DNA of 64,000 nt, taken from assembly GCA_001803165.1 (NCBI GenBank), contig MHAZ01000021.1:671009-735008 (forward strand), in the 5' to 3' direction. Source of the stretch: Stygiobacter sp. RIFOXYC2_FULL_38_25 (GTDB lineage Bacteria; Bacteroidota; Ignavibacteria; Ignavibacteriales; Melioribacteraceae). Below are positions 62,971 through 64,000 of this stretch, piece after piece. The notes under the pieces were generated by a model that made no database searches, had not been told where the DNA came from, and saw only the letters and a program-made list of their open reading frames with translations. Position numbers and translations under genes: made by a program. The stretch's first letter is position 1. Every line of letters starts with the position of its first letter.

Positions 62971-63732
62971 GATTTCAATACGTCAAATTTTTAAATCTTA
63001 GAAAACACTTAGAATGGTATGATTATGTTAGGAAAAAACTAGGAAAGGAGATGTAATTCCGAAACTGACTCTTCAACATCGCGATTATTGCATGAAGAAA
63101 AAAATGGCTGTTATGTATCTGCTGTGTGAGATTGTTCTGAAATTGAATGTTGAGAGGTAAGAAATTTTGGGGAAAAGGCAAATAGAAGACACATAGAAGA
63201 ACATGTTGATTTCATAAAATGTGTTTTATAATTAGAAGCTGCGAATAATAGAGGAGGATGAATCTTCTCATTGCTATCCCTACCAATACTGGCTAAAGAA
63301 ATCGAACAGTCATTTGCCTAGATTAAAAGAAAATATCATCGATCTATGGATACATTATTCATTAAAGTAATAAAAGTCCCAATCCTTCTACTAATATGGA
63401 AAACTCAAGCGGATGAGTAAGTTCTATGCCTAGAAATGTAATCCACTAGATAATGCGACTGAAGGAATACTTCCATTATTAAAACACCCACTGAATTAGA
63501 TGTGGACACATAAAACTCTGTACCGAAATATGTTATCGAAATAATTGATACTGGCTTTAGTTTCCTAATCGTATTATTTATAAACAAAACGTAGAGAAAA
63601 CCCTTGGGCATAAATAGCTAATGATAATGTTTCCATTACCGGACTCTCTTGAAGTTTACTTAAAACATGATAATCTTTTTTGAAGTGCACTCAATTTTTT
63701 AAGGTCTTCAATAAACTGGTTCGAGAATTGTT
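62971..63732. other. Non-coding right end of the island
   Basis: About 0.76 kb between the regulator gene and the right repeat copy has no convincing gene. Short frames here have no ribosome binding sites, domains or codon pattern. No integrase, transposase or tRNA gene was recognised. A fragment GGTTCGA...CCCCAGGGAGCAC near 63719-63745 resembles a broken T-arm and 3' end of tRNA-Lys. Confidence 0.6.
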
Positions 63733-64000
63733 CCCCAGGGAGCACAAAAAGCCCCGAAATCACACGAAATCGGGGTTTTATTTTTTGTCTTTTCGATAAA
63801 TCTTCCCAATTTGACATATTTTCAGATACTATTTCGAAATTTCACTGTCAATAAAAACGCATTAGTTGAAGATAGTAAACCTAGATGTTGCAATAATTTC
63901 AATTCTTTGTAGCGCGATTTCGAAAAGTGAACAATACTTTACAATAAAACACTTTGAAGATCCCGCTGTTTTTTAGCGGGCAAGGGTGAGAGTACAGTTT
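63733..64000. repeat. Right copy of the tRNA-Lys-associated direct repeat (attR-like)
   Basis: It begins CCCCAGGGAGCACAAAAAG and follows the left copy (35999-36277) in order through the terminator hairpin, GAAATTTCACTGTCAATA, CGAAAAGTGAACAATACT and TTTTTTAGCGGG to the window end. Differences include small indels and a diverged stretch around 63865-63905. It may continue beyond the window. Confidence 0.8.

Noticed and set aside
63405..63611. 68-aa minus-strand frame in the right end of the island
   Set aside because: It has no start signal or homology that I can see and lies in decayed DNA.
36011..63732. Prophage
   Set aside because: No capsid, terminase, portal or integrase gene is visible; the cargo is metal and sulfur genes.

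Overview
The window looks like chromosomal DNA from a member of the Ignavibacteriota (Bacteroidota/Chlorobiota superphylum; Ignavibacterium- or Melioribacter-like). Three things point that way. A secreted multicopper oxidase ends in a type IX secretion sorting domain of the NYPNPFNPST form. Many envelope genes are of Bacteroidota type (DUF4097 pairs, a YfhO-like protein). Many starts nevertheless carry good AGGAG-type ribosome binding sites, which is unusual for true Bacteroidetes. The assignment is inference from these features, not from a marker gene search.

Layout. 1-4.5 kb: an ECF sigma factor (cut by the window edge), a membrane anti-sigma-like protein with HEAT-like repeats and two periodic DUF4097 envelope proteins, converging on a second anti-sigma/ECF sigma pair. 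4.5-11.3 kb: housekeeping and signalling (HhH-GPD DNA glycosylase, a cNMP-GAF-ATPase sensor lacking the usual phospho-acceptor His, miaA, a glycosyltransferase, prfA, a small membrane protein). 11.4-30.4 kb: a long minus-strand surface-glycan locus. It includes a nearly complete pseudaminic acid pathway (pseB, pseC, a pseG-GNAT fusion, a stand-alone GNAT, pseI and an SpsF-like cytidylyltransferase), several glycosyltransferases, a Wzx-like flippase, a YfhO-like protein and an SDR epimerase. 30.5-35.7 kb: small zinc-ribbon-like proteins, a BtuF-like binding protein, an APC permease and a GT4 glycosyltransferase.

35.9-64.0 kb: a tRNA-Lys(CUU) gene whose 3' end, plus about 270 bp of downstream DNA, recurs imperfectly at 63733-64000. 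The 27.7 kb between the two copies has the boundaries of a tRNA-targeted genomic island, but no integrase is visible in it. Its cargo is metal handling: a 7TM histidine kinase and sigma-54 response regulator; a CusA-type (HME4-like) RND pump with TolC and an HMBD-bearing adaptor; small Met/Cys/His-rich envelope proteins, including one with about 38 Met in about 138 mature residues; a DUF2231 membrane protein; an orphan HydE-like radical SAM enzyme overlapping a multicopper oxidase gene; and a second, CzcA-type (HME1-like) RND system. A convergent minus-strand sulfur cluster follows (DUF302, DsrE-like, methyltransferase, SQR-like flavoprotein, winged-helix regulator, ArsR-rhodanese).

Working model. 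The island would export monovalent copper/silver through the first pump, oxidise or sequester periplasmic copper with the multicopper oxidase and the Met-rich protein, export divalent cations through the second pump, and handle sulfide or persulfide through the minus-strand cluster. The least explained parts are the Met-rich protein, the HydE-multicopper oxidase pair, the Met/Ser/Gly insertion in the CusA-like pump and the CcmH-like small protein.
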